A DNA stretch of 26,194 nt from an uncultured Erysipelotrichaceae bacterium (lineage in GTDB: Bacteria > Bacillota_I > Bacilli_A > RF39 > UBA660). Below, piece by piece: positions 1-6,274 of this stretch (the first letter of the stretch is position 1; every line of letters starts with the position of its first letter). Location of the stretch: NCBI GenBank assembly GCA_902795975.1, contig CADBNE010000002.1, positions 1-26,194 of the forward strand, in the 5' to 3' direction. The notes below the pieces were generated by a model, which worked only from the letters and a program-made list of their open reading frames with translations, did not search any database and was not told the origin of the DNA. A program made the position numbers and the translations under genes.

Positions 1-10
1 TAAGTACTAC

Positions 11-84
11 TGGCAGGGGTAGCAGGAGTTGAACCCACATCAGCGGTTTTGGAGACCGTTATTCTACCATTGAACTATACCCCT
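11..84 (-). tRNA. tRNA-Trp (anticodon CCA)
   Basis: The minus strand folds as a complete cloverleaf. A perfect 7-bp acceptor stem (AGGGGTA with TACCCCT) is followed by discriminator G and an encoded CCA at positions 13-11. The anticodon loop CTCCAAA carries CCA, and the T arm has GGTTCAACTCC. Anticodon CCA reads only UGG, which agrees with TGG being the Trp codon throughout and argues against a Mycoplasma-type code. It is transcribed leftward from its own promoter, divergent from the CwlJ-like gene. Confidence 0.96.
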
Positions 85-104
85 ATATCGGCTTGACAAG
101 ATAA

Positions 105-133
105 ATTATAACATAAATAATTAAATAATACAA
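105..133 (-). promoter_or_regulatory. Promoter of tRNA-Trp
   Basis: On the minus strand, TTGTAT (133-128) and a perfect TATAAT (110-105) are separated by 17 bases. The -10 lies about 20 bases before the 5' end of the tRNA. A housekeeping sigma-A type promoter is inferred. Confidence 0.75.
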
Positions 134-163
134 GATAAAATCATATAATATAATGGTGATTTA

Positions 164-583
164 ATGATTATAAAACATACAGATAAAGAAAGAGATATAT
201 TAGCTAGACTAATGAGAGCTGAAGCATTAGGTGAAGGTGGTCTAGGTATGCTTATGGTAGGTAATGTAGTTGTTAATAGAGTTTTAGCAGATTGTCTTAC
301 TTTTAGTAAGATAAATACACTTACTAAAGCAGTATATCAATCTCCTGGTGGATTTAGTGGTACAAAGAGTTCTTTATTTACTGGAGCACCTACATCAAAA
401 GAAAGACAATTAGCTGATAGAGTACTAAAAGGTGAATATTATTATCCTGCCACTAATGCATTATGGTTTTATGCTACAAGAGGAAATTGTAGAAGTAAAT
501 GGTATGATCAAAGTTTAGTTGGTAAATATAAAACACATTGTTTTTATCAACCTGATATAGGAGTATGTCCACAAATAAGATAA
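164..583 (+). CDS. CwlJ/SleB-type cell wall (spore cortex) hydrolase
   Basis: This 139-aa protein belongs to the SleB/CwlJ family (Hydrolase_2 fold), lytic enzymes that cut spore cortex peptidoglycan during germination. The family signature is visible: AEALGEG near residue 19 with E20 in the position of the catalytic glutamate, then GNVVVNRV, and a C-terminal segment NALWFYA..GNCRSKW. There is no signal peptide and no peptidoglycan-binding domain. The length is close to Bacillus CwlJ (about 140 aa), so it resembles CwlJ more than exported SleB. CwlJ sits in the spore coat, and this window also holds a CotY/Z-like gene. The start is set by GGTGAT at 155-160. TATAAT occurs at 144-149 and 149-154. 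A phage or vegetative hydrolase of the same family is an alternative. Confidence 0.82.
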   Translation: MIIKHTDKERDILARLMRAEALGEGGLGMLMVGNVVVNRVLADCLTFSKINTLTKAVYQSPGGFSGTKSSLFTGAPTSKERQLADRVLKGEYYYPATNALWFYATRGNCRSKWYDQSLVGKYKTHCFYQPDIGVCPQIR

Positions 584-633
584 ATTAGCTTTTTTTACTA
601 AATAGTGATAGAATATCTTCGACTGGAGGATGT

Positions 634-1668
634 ATGAAGTTAAATTGGTCAGTAGATGATATAGAAAATAAACTTAAGAATACTAAATTATATATTGATG
701 ATAATACAATAAAAAAACAATTAGTATATAGTTGTATGTTAACTGATTTGAATGATATTACATCATCCAAAGGTAAGTTTATTGAAAGAGAAGAGTTCTT
801 TGAAAAATTAAAAGATTTTGACTTGTCATATTTTTACAGCCCTTTCTTTAATTTAATATCATATGCATATGATAAGTTAAATGATATAAAATATACTTCT
901 ACTTTAGAAGCTAGAGAAAAAAAGGAGCCAGAGGATATTGTAAAATATTGTAAATCTTTTTATAAACAGGTTGACAAAGATTCTTTTTCAACATTTAAAA
1001 GAATAGTAAAAAATGATAACTGTATTCATTTTATGGATAATATACATAATAGATTTATGGGTAGAACATATTATATTAATCAAGATGAATATTATATATT
1101 AATCAATGGTAGAAATTATATAGAAGATTCTTTAGCACTAGTACATGAAATAAAACATGTAGATATGAATATTAGAGGATATAATATTGGTTTACAAACG
1201 TATAATGAATTAGCTCCTATATTATATGAAATGTATATGGTAGATTATTTAGAGAATATTGAAGATATAGGATTAACTAGAGTAAATAATATTAATAAAT
1301 ATGTAGAGTTAATAAAAAATATAGGTAATCAAATGAACTTGATTAAAAACTTAAAATCTACTAAACTTCCTGGTGATATGTATGATTTTGTATATAGTAA
1401 TTATAATGATATATATAATAATTATAGATTAGAAGATATATATAAAGTATTATGTAATGGATATTCTAAAAGAGTAATAAGTGAAGTAATATCTTTCATG
1501 GTTGCTATAGATATATATCTAAATGTAAAACCAAATAATATAAATAATGTTTTAGCACTATATATTTTTGGTATATATAAAATTAAACCTGATATATTAG
1601 ATAGTTCATTAGAATATATAGAAAATATGTATAAACCATTTGGTAATACAAAAATAAAGAAAAAGTAA
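634..1668 (+). CDS. Orphan HExxH protein, possible M3-like metallopeptidase
   Basis: A 344-aa protein, mostly helical by composition, with no signal peptide or membrane span. The recognisable element is LVHEIKHVD (H171, E172, H175), a zinc-binding HExxH, followed 17 residues after the last His by a glutamate in YNELAPILYEMYMV (E192). That order resembles gluzincins of the oligoendopeptidase F (M3) type, in which the third zinc ligand lies in a downstream ExxS/P..E helix. The protein is much shorter than full M3 enzymes (about 550-700 aa), and the rest is not recognisable. GGAGGA at 625-630 fixes the start. No clear terminator separates it from the CwlJ-like gene 50 bases upstream, so they may be co-transcribed. 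Substrate unknown. Confidence 0.6.
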   Translation: MKLNWSVDDIENKLKNTKLYIDDNTIKKQLVYSCMLTDLNDITSSKGKFIEREEFFEKLKDFDLSYFYSPFFNLISYAYDKLNDIKYTSTLEAREKKEPEDIVKYCKSFYKQVDKDSFSTFKRIVKNDNCIHFMDNIHNRFMGRTYYINQDEYYILINGRNYIEDSLALVHEIKHVDMNIRGYNIGLQTYNELAPILYEMYMVDYLENIEDIGLTRVNNINKYVELIKNIGNQMNLIKNLKSTKLPGDMYDFVYSNYNDIYNNYRLEDIYKVLCNGYSKRVISEVISFMVAIDIYLNVKPNNINNVLALYIFGIYKIKPDILDSSLEYIENMYKPFGNTKIKKK

Positions 1669-1677
1669 AAAATAGTA

Positions 1678-1706
1678 TTGACAAAACAAAATATATTAGA
1701 TATAAT
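1678..1706 (+). promoter_or_regulatory. Consensus promoter of tRNA-Ala
   Basis: A perfect TTGACA (1678-1683), a 17-base spacer and a perfect TATAAT (1701-1706). It lies about 32 bases before tRNA-Ala and just after the stop of the upstream gene. Confidence 0.9.
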
Positions 1707-1738
1707 CTAGTGGTAATGAGAAATTGTTACCCAGATTT

Positions 1739-1815
1739 GGGGGATTAGCTCAGCTGGCTAGAGCACTTGCCTTGCACGCAAGGGGTCAAGGGTTCGAATC
1801 CCTTATCCTCCACCA
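1739..1815 (+). tRNA. tRNA-Ala (anticodon TGC)
   Basis: A full cloverleaf. Acceptor GGGGGAT pairs with ATCCTCC (one G-T wobble), followed by discriminator A and an encoded CCA (1813-1815). The anticodon stem is CTTGC/GCAAG around loop CTTGCAC, giving anticodon TGC. The T loop GTTCGAATC is canonical. It is a single-gene unit between a consensus promoter and an intrinsic terminator. Confidence 0.97.
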
Positions 1816-1827
1816 AATTTGAATTGT

Positions 1828-1854
1828 AAACGAACTAAATAGTTCGTTTTTTTT
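1828..1854 (+). terminator. Terminator of tRNA-Ala
   Basis: A 9-bp stem AAACGAACT/AGTTCGTTT with loop AAAT, followed by a T run. Confidence 0.85.
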
Positions 1855-1906
1855 GTATTTTATTACTTTATGTATGTTATAATACTTAGTTAATAGGAGT
1901 GGTATT

Positions 1907-2905
1907 ATGACTGAAATTGAATTTAGGGAAGTAGTAAAAGCTACAAATTTAAGTAAAGTAGATAGTAAAGTAGATGGATATAATTTTGTATTTTCTAAAG
2001 AAAATATTAATAGAGATATATATTCTATTAATGATTTTTATATTTATTATACTGGTAAAGGTAAAGCATATATTTATGGAAAAGAACTACCAAGTATAAT
2101 TGAACTTTTTAAAAAATATTTTAAAAGTGGAGATATCAATAGCAAAAAAGATAAAATTCTTTTACATACTAAGGAAGATTTAATAGCATTTATTTTTTTA
2201 ATAAAAGATTATTCTATATGTAAAGATGAAATATCTTTAGGTGAATGGGTGAAATATGAAGGTTTAATTGAATCAGTTAATGAAAATATTATTGCATTAG
2301 CAAATCCTGATATATCATCTGATGAATGGATTATGCGTTTAGGACAATATGATAACTATATTAAAAATAGAGAAAAGTGGAATACTTTTGGTCTAGGAAG
2401 AGAATTTTTAAATAATATAGAAAGATTTGATAATGCAGTTAATTTTTTATCAAATGAAAATATTGATGTACTAAAGGTACATGATTTAATGAGAGAAAAT
2501 AAAATAGTTGTTAAAAATTTAATATATAATGGTGCTAGTGACATTGATAAAAATTATTGTACTATGATAATGAAATCAAATGATAATAAAACAGTTTTAA
2601 AATATGAAAGAACTAAAGAGGGATATTATACTATGATTTCTTCTGATTCAAATTTATATTTGAAACATTCATATTATTATTTAGATGGTTTTAGTGATGA
2701 AGGTCAAGAAATTATAGAGTGTGAATGCTTTATAAATGGTACTTCAAAAATAATTAATTTTAGTTTTAATTTAGCGCAAATAAAATTTTTAGATATAGAA
2801 GAGTTTGGTAATGTATATGAACAATTAATTAGAGCTGTCGAAAAGGCTGAAAATTTAACTGATACAATATTATCAAGTTCAAATGTTAAAAAATTAATAA
2901 AATAA
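1907..2905 (+). CDS. Hypothetical 332-aa cytosolic protein
   Basis: I do not recognise this protein. It is a soluble, charged 332-aa product with no signal peptide, membrane span, Cys cluster or nucleotide-binding motif. It is rich in Asn, Ile, Lys, Glu and Asp, as expected from the base composition. The middle (about residues 140-200) looks helical and polar. The C-terminal third contains alternating hydrophobic segments that look like beta strands, ending in a helix. Its start is well supported: AGGAGTGGT at 1896-1903, and an extended -10 (TGTTATAAT, TATAAT at 1878-1883) just upstream, so it has its own promoter after the tRNA-Ala terminator. No terminator is evident downstream. Two DnaA-box-like repeats follow its stop. 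Confidence 0.7.
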   Translation: MTEIEFREVVKATNLSKVDSKVDGYNFVFSKENINRDIYSINDFYIYYTGKGKAYIYGKELPSIIELFKKYFKSGDINSKKDKILLHTKEDLIAFIFLIKDYSICKDEISLGEWVKYEGLIESVNENIIALANPDISSDEWIMRLGQYDNYIKNREKWNTFGLGREFLNNIERFDNAVNFLSNENIDVLKVHDLMRENKIVVKNLIYNGASDIDKNYCTMIMKSNDNKTVLKYERTKEGYYTMISSDSNLYLKHSYYYLDGFSDEGQEIIECECFINGTSKIINFSFNLAQIKFLDIEEFGNVYEQLIRAVEKAENLTDTILSSSNVKKLIK

Positions 2906-2906
2906 T

Positions 2907-2949
2907 AAAGTTATACACATTAATCTCATTATAAAAAAAGTTATGCACA
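2907..2949 (+). repeat. Two direct 13-bp repeats matching the DnaA box
   Basis: AAAGTTATACACA (2907-2919) and AAAGTTATGCACA (2937-2949) differ at one base and are exactly 30 bp apart, about three helical turns. Each contains TTATNCACA, the DnaA-box consensus. They lie just upstream of the -35 of the aspS T-box promoter. DnaA binding is inference. Confidence 0.5.
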
Positions 2950-2958
2950 CTTATCTAT

Positions 2959-2987
2959 TTGAAATATTTAATAGTTAGTGCTATAAT
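2959..2987 (+). promoter_or_regulatory. Promoter of the T-box/aspS transcript
   Basis: TTGAAA (2959-2964), a 17-base spacer and an extended -10 (TGCTATAAT, TATAAT at 2982-2987). The predicted transcription start near 2994 is at the beginning of the T-box stem I. Confidence 0.82.
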
Positions 2988-2993
2988 CTACGT

Positions 2994-3230
2994 ATCGGCG
3001 ATGAATAGAAGAAGTAATATATATATTTATTATAGAGAGTTATCATTTGGTGTAAGATAATATAAATAATATATGAAAGACATCTAGGAGCTATTTATCT
3101 GAATAAAGTAGGATAAATCGGGTTTAACCGTTATATTAAGAGAGTGATTATATAATTATATAATAAATTGGGTGGTACCGCGGATTTCAACAGTTATTCG
3201 TCCCTTTGTGGATAATATAACTGTTTTTTT
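2994..3230 (+). promoter_or_regulatory. T-box leader, Asp specifier GAC, upstream of aspS
   Basis: A tRNA-sensing T-box leader. Stem I begins with GATGAATAGAAGAAGTA (3000-3016). TAGA (3006-3009) pairs with TCTA (3083-3086), enclosing a specifier loop with AGAAGTA on one side and GAAAGACA (3075-3082) on the other. That places GAC (3079-3081), an Asp codon, as specifier. AGAGAG and GGTG near 3034-3052 fit the distal part of stem I. A further hairpin joins ATTTATC (3093-3099) and GATAAAT (3112-3118). The T-box core runs 3169-3183 (TGGGTGGTACCGCGG). The terminator stem is AACAGTTAT (3189-3197) with ATAACTGTT (3217-3225), then a T run. Uncharged tRNA-Asp should stabilise the antiterminator and switch aspS on. 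Confidence 0.93.
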
Positions 3231-3251
3231 ATTTATATAGAGGAGGTACTT

Positions 3252-4565
3252 ATGAAAAAAATATATTTTAAAAATTTAAATGAATATTTAGATAATAATA
3301 TTACTATAGAAGGATTTGTAGATAATATACGTAATTTACAATATGTACAATTTATTATATTAAGAGATAGTACAAGTAAAGTACAAATTACAATAGAAAA
3401 GAATGAAGAGAATAAAGAATTAAATAGTATAGTAGATGAATTAACTATAGAAAGTACTATAAAAGTAACAGGTAAATTATTATCTAATGAGAAAGTTAAA
3501 TTAAATGGTATGGAATTAATACCAAGTAGTATTGAAGTAACTAGTAAATGTTTAGAAGAATTACCTATTAATTATAAAGATAGTAAGTCCACACTATTAG
3601 ATACAAGATTAAATTATAGATTCTTAGATCTACGTAATGAAAAGAATTTATTAATGTTTAAAGTACAAACTTGTTTAATTAATAGTATGAGAGAATTTGT
3701 ATTAAAAAAGAATTTTATAGAGATACATACTCCTAAATTTATTAGTACTGCTAGTGAAAGTGGTGCAGAAGTATTTGAAGTAAAATACTTTGATAGGAAG
3801 GCTTATTTAGCACAATCTCCACAATTTTATAAGCAAATGGCTATGTGTAGTGGTTTTGAAAAAGTATTTGAAATTGCTCCAGCATTTAGAGCAGAAAACT
3901 CTAATTCATATAGACATGCAACTGAGTTTACATCATTTGATATTGAAATGAGTTATATAGATAATTTAGAAGAATTAATGGATTTTGAAGAAGATTTATT
4001 AATTACAGGTATTAGTAATGTAAAAGAAAAATATGGTGAAGAGATAAAAAATATTTTTGGTATAGACATAGTTGTTCCAACAAAACCATTTCCTAGAATT
4101 AAATTAGAAGAATTATATAAAATATTAGAAGAAAAGTATAATTTTAAAATGGATTATGAAGATGTTGGAGATATGAATAGTGAATCAGAAAAATTAGCTA
4201 GTCAATATATTAAAGAAACATATGGACATGAATTTGTATTTATTACAGATTTTAGTGCTAAAAAAAGAGCATTCTATCATAAGAGAGAAAATGGGATTCC
4301 ACAAGGTGCTGACCTTATATGGAAAGGTTGCGAAACAACTACTTTAGCACTACGTGAACATAGATATGAATTATTATGTGAACAAGCTAAGGAAAAAGGA
4401 TTAAATGAAGATGTAAAATTCTATACTGAATTCTTTAAATATGGATGTCCACCACATGGAGGATTTGCATTAGGAGTAGATAGATTAACTATGTTACTGC
4501 TAGAAACAGGTTCTTTAAAAGAAACTATGTTCTTATTTAGAGGACCAAGTAGAATAGAACCATAG
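3252..4565 (+). CDS. aspS: Aspartyl-tRNA synthetase, archaeal/eukaryotic (short class IIb) type
   Basis: A class IIb aminoacyl-tRNA synthetase of 437 aa that charges tRNA with Asp. An N-terminal OB-fold anticodon-binding domain covers about residues 1-110, followed by the class II catalytic core. Visible motifs are KAYLAQSPQFYKQM, motif 2 around R213 (PAFRAENSNSYRH) and motif 3 around R411 (GGFALGVDRLTMLL). The AspRS-specific Q-S-P-Q segment argues against AsnRS. The length and lack of the roughly 100-aa GAD insertion mark it as the archaeal/eukaryotic form, not the roughly 590-aa bacterial AspRS. Such enzymes in Bacillota are often non-discriminating and also feed GatCAB for Asn-tRNA; this cannot be settled here. 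AGGAGG at 3241-3246 fixes the start. Expression is controlled by the upstream Asp T-box. Confidence 0.92.
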   Translation: MKKIYFKNLNEYLDNNITIEGFVDNIRNLQYVQFIILRDSTSKVQITIEKNEENKELNSIVDELTIESTIKVTGKLLSNEKVKLNGMELIPSSIEVTSKCLEELPINYKDSKSTLLDTRLNYRFLDLRNEKNLLMFKVQTCLINSMREFVLKKNFIEIHTPKFISTASESGAEVFEVKYFDRKAYLAQSPQFYKQMAMCSGFEKVFEIAPAFRAENSNSYRHATEFTSFDIEMSYIDNLEELMDFEEDLLITGISNVKEKYGEEIKNIFGIDIVVPTKPFPRIKLEELYKILEEKYNFKMDYEDVGDMNSESEKLASQYIKETYGHEFVFITDFSAKKRAFYHKRENGIPQGADLIWKGCETTTLALREHRYELLCEQAKEKGLNEDVKFYTEFFKYGCPPHGGFALGVDRLTMLLLETGSLKETMFLFRGPSRIEP

Positions 4566-4567
4566 TA

Positions 4568-4596
4568 TTTACTTTTAAAAAAAAATTTGATATACT
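4568..4596 (+). promoter_or_regulatory. Promoter of the radical SAM gene
   Basis: TTTACT (4568-4573), 17 bases, TATACT (4591-4596). Transcription would begin near 4603. This rules out the upstream in-frame ATG at 4587 and supports the start at 4626. Confidence 0.65.
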
Positions 4597-4625
4597 ATAG
4601 TCTCAAAAAAAGAAGGGGAATTATT

Positions 4626-5441
4626 ATGGGATTAGAAATAGTTGAAGAATTAAAGTTAGAAATAACAAGAGATTGTAATTTAGAATGTAAGCATTGTTAT
4701 AGAGGTGAAAAAGAAGATAAATATATGTCTTTGGATACAATAGATGCTGCATTCAGGGATATAAAAAGTATTTGGATATTATCATTAGTTGGTGGAGAAA
4801 CTTTTTTAGCATCAGAACAAATTAAAAGAGTATATGAAAATATAGTAAAAAATAATATTGAAGTAGGTATATTAAATATTAATACTAATTGTACTGTAGA
4901 AAATGATGAAATAGTTGAAACATTAGCTAAATTATCTAAAGTTGTTGAACATTTATATGTTTGGGGTTCGTTAGATTCATTTAGATTTATGCAATATGAA
5001 GAAAAGAATTTAATTCAACAAGTTAATAACAATGTAGCGCTTTTAGATGAAAAGGGATATTTAAAAATTAAAGATAGTGACATTAAATATAAAAAAATAT
5101 ATACAGTAGGTAGAGCAGAAAAATTAACACAAGAAGATATTGATGAAGCAAATAGAAGAAGAATTGATTTCTTACAATATTTATTAGTAGATGAAAGTGA
5201 GTATTATCCATCAAGAAGTTTAAATATAAGTCCTTCATGTACTGATAATACGATTTTTAGAACTGTATATATAACTGTAGATGGTAATTTATGTTCAGTA
5301 ACTCCAACTGTACATACATATAAACAAGAAGATATGATGATTGAAAATAATATAAAAGATTTTGCAAATCTTAAAGAAGCAATTGATTCAATTGATAAAA
5401 AAGCAGCAGCAAATAAAATTTATAAAATATTTAAAAGATAA
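4626..5441 (+). CDS. Stand-alone radical SAM protein, function unknown
   Basis: A 271-aa radical SAM enzyme. The [4Fe-4S]-binding motif is C-x3-C-x2-C at C17, C21, C24 (DCNLECKHC), followed by the SAM-contacting GGE (LVGGETFLAS) and beta-strand segments of a partial TIM barrel. The C-terminal region has only two Cys (SPSC and GNLC) and so lacks a full SPASM/Twitch set. I cannot name the substrate. No small precursor peptide, RiPP recognition domain or transporter is next to it, so a peptide-modifying role is not supported. The start at 4626 follows AAGGGGAA and lies after the predicted transcription start. The stop codon lies inside the terminator stem. Confidence 0.85.
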   Translation: MGLEIVEELKLEITRDCNLECKHCYRGEKEDKYMSLDTIDAAFRDIKSIWILSLVGGETFLASEQIKRVYENIVKNNIEVGILNINTNCTVENDEIVETLAKLSKVVEHLYVWGSLDSFRFMQYEEKNLIQQVNNNVALLDEKGYLKIKDSDIKYKKIYTVGRAEKLTQEDIDEANRRRIDFLQYLLVDESEYYPSRSLNISPSCTDNTIFRTVYITVDGNLCSVTPTVHTYKQEDMMIENNIKDFANLKEAIDSIDKKAAANKIYKIFKR

Positions 5442-5464
5442 ATCATGTGATTTATCTTTTTTTA
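5433..5464 (+). terminator. Terminator of the radical SAM gene
   Basis: A 13-bp perfect stem AAAAGATAAATCA/TGATTTATCTTTT around TG, then a T run. The stop codon of the gene lies within the left arm. Confidence 0.9.
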
Positions 5465-5484
5465 ATAAATTTATAAAAAAGGGG

Positions 5485-5513
5485 TTGACAAAATTATATG
5501 TTTTTAATAAAAT
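5485..5513 (+). promoter_or_regulatory. Promoter of the NAD operon
   Basis: A perfect TTGACA (5485-5490), 17-base spacer and TAAAAT (5508-5513). It directly follows the preceding terminator. Transcription would start near 5520, giving a leader of about 160 nt before the first gene. Confidence 0.8.
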
Positions 5514-5562
5514 GTTAATAACAGCAGATAAAACTGCTATTAAAAATATTTTAGTTATTAAC
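5514..5562 (+). promoter_or_regulatory. Paired palindromes GTTAWTAAC, candidate NrtR operators
   Basis: GTTAATAAC (5514-5522) abuts the -10 and covers the predicted transcription start. GTTATTAAC (5554-5562), its reverse complement, lies 40 bp further, about four helical turns. A near-match CTTATTAAC (5642-5650) precedes the first gene. Between them AGCAG (5523-5527 region) can pair with CTGCT, forming a short hairpin at the RNA 5' end. The operon encodes an NrtR-type regulator, so these are the best operator candidates. Binding is inference. Confidence 0.5.
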
Positions 5563-5587
5563 AAAATGATAAAAAGAGAGTGATAAT

Positions 5588-5626
5588 ATGAAAATACAAT
5601 ATTATATATACGGAAGAATGTCGTAA
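5588..5626 (+). CDS. Possible 12-aa leader ORF or duplicated gene start
   Basis: ATG at 5588, preceded by GAGAGTGAT, opens a 12-codon frame (MKIQYYIYGRMS) in the NAD operon leader. The sequence from TTATTAAC (5555) through this ATG AAAATA closely repeats the true start region of the next gene (5643-5687). It may therefore be a relic of a local duplication and not a functional leader peptide. No run of diagnostic codons suggests attenuation. Confidence 0.25.
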   Translation: MKIQYYIYGRMS

Positions 5627-5679
5627 ATTTTTTTAAAATTACTTATTAACAAAATATTAAAAAGAAAGAAGAGGATATT

Positions 5680-6273
5680 ATGAAAATATTAGAAGAATAT
5701 AAAAAATTATTAATTGTTGTTGATATGGTTAAAGGATTTGTTAATGTAGGACCTATGGCAGACCCTACAATAAACAATATAACTCCAGAAATAGTGAAGT
5801 TAGTAAATGACTTTATAAATGAAAATGAATTAGTAGCATTTATCAAAGATAATCATGAAAAAGATTGCTTAGAATTTAAAAAGTTTCCACCCCATTGTGT
5901 TATAGGTACTGAAGAAGCTGATTTAATTAATGAATTACAAGTATATGAAAAAGATAACTTAGTTTATCCAAAGAATAGTACAAGTACAATGTTTGCTCCT
6001 AACTTTATTAATGATATAGATATGATGAAAAATTTAAGAGAAGTAATAGTTACAGGATGTTGTACTGATATATGTGTTATGAATTTAGTAATTCCACTTA
6101 TAAATTATTTTGATCAAATGGATAGAGATGTAAAAGTAATAGTTCCTAAGAATGCTGTAGAAACATATGATGCTCCATTCCATAATAGAGATAATTGGAA
6201 TAATATGGCATTTGATTTTATGAAACAAGCTGGAGCTGATATACAAAAAGTATATAAAATTAAGGAGAGATAA
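5680..6273 (+). CDS. pncA: Nicotinamidase-type isochorismatase-family hydrolase
   Basis: A 197-aa cysteine hydrolase that most likely deamidates nicotinamide to nicotinate, the first step of NAD salvage. The isochorismatase-fold catalytic triad is present: D15 in LIVVDMVKGF, K98 in YPKNSTSTMF and C132 in GCCTDICVMN. A His in FPPHCVIGTEEADL lies where the family binds metal. The assignment as nicotinamidase over another isochorismatase-family amidase rests on the triad plus the context, as the first gene of an operon whose next genes use nicotinate. AAGAAGAGG precedes the ATG. The pncB start follows one base after its stop. Confidence 0.87.
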   Translation: MKILEEYKKLLIVVDMVKGFVNVGPMADPTINNITPEIVKLVNDFINENELVAFIKDNHEKDCLEFKKFPPHCVIGTEEADLINELQVYEKDNLVYPKNSTSTMFAPNFINDIDMMKNLREVIVTGCCTDICVMNLVIPLINYFDQMDRDVKVIVPKNAVETYDAPFHNRDNWNNMAFDFMKQAGADIQKVYKIKER

Positions 6274-6274
6274 T

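Noticed and set aside
5362..5583. A 73-codon plus-strand frame across the end of the radical SAM gene
   Set aside because: It overlaps the gene in another frame, runs through a strong terminator and the NAD operon promoter, and has no RBS.
5588..5626. A classic amino-acid attenuation peptide before pncA
   Set aside because: The 12-codon frame has no regulatory codon run and no terminator follows it in the leader; duplication explains it better.
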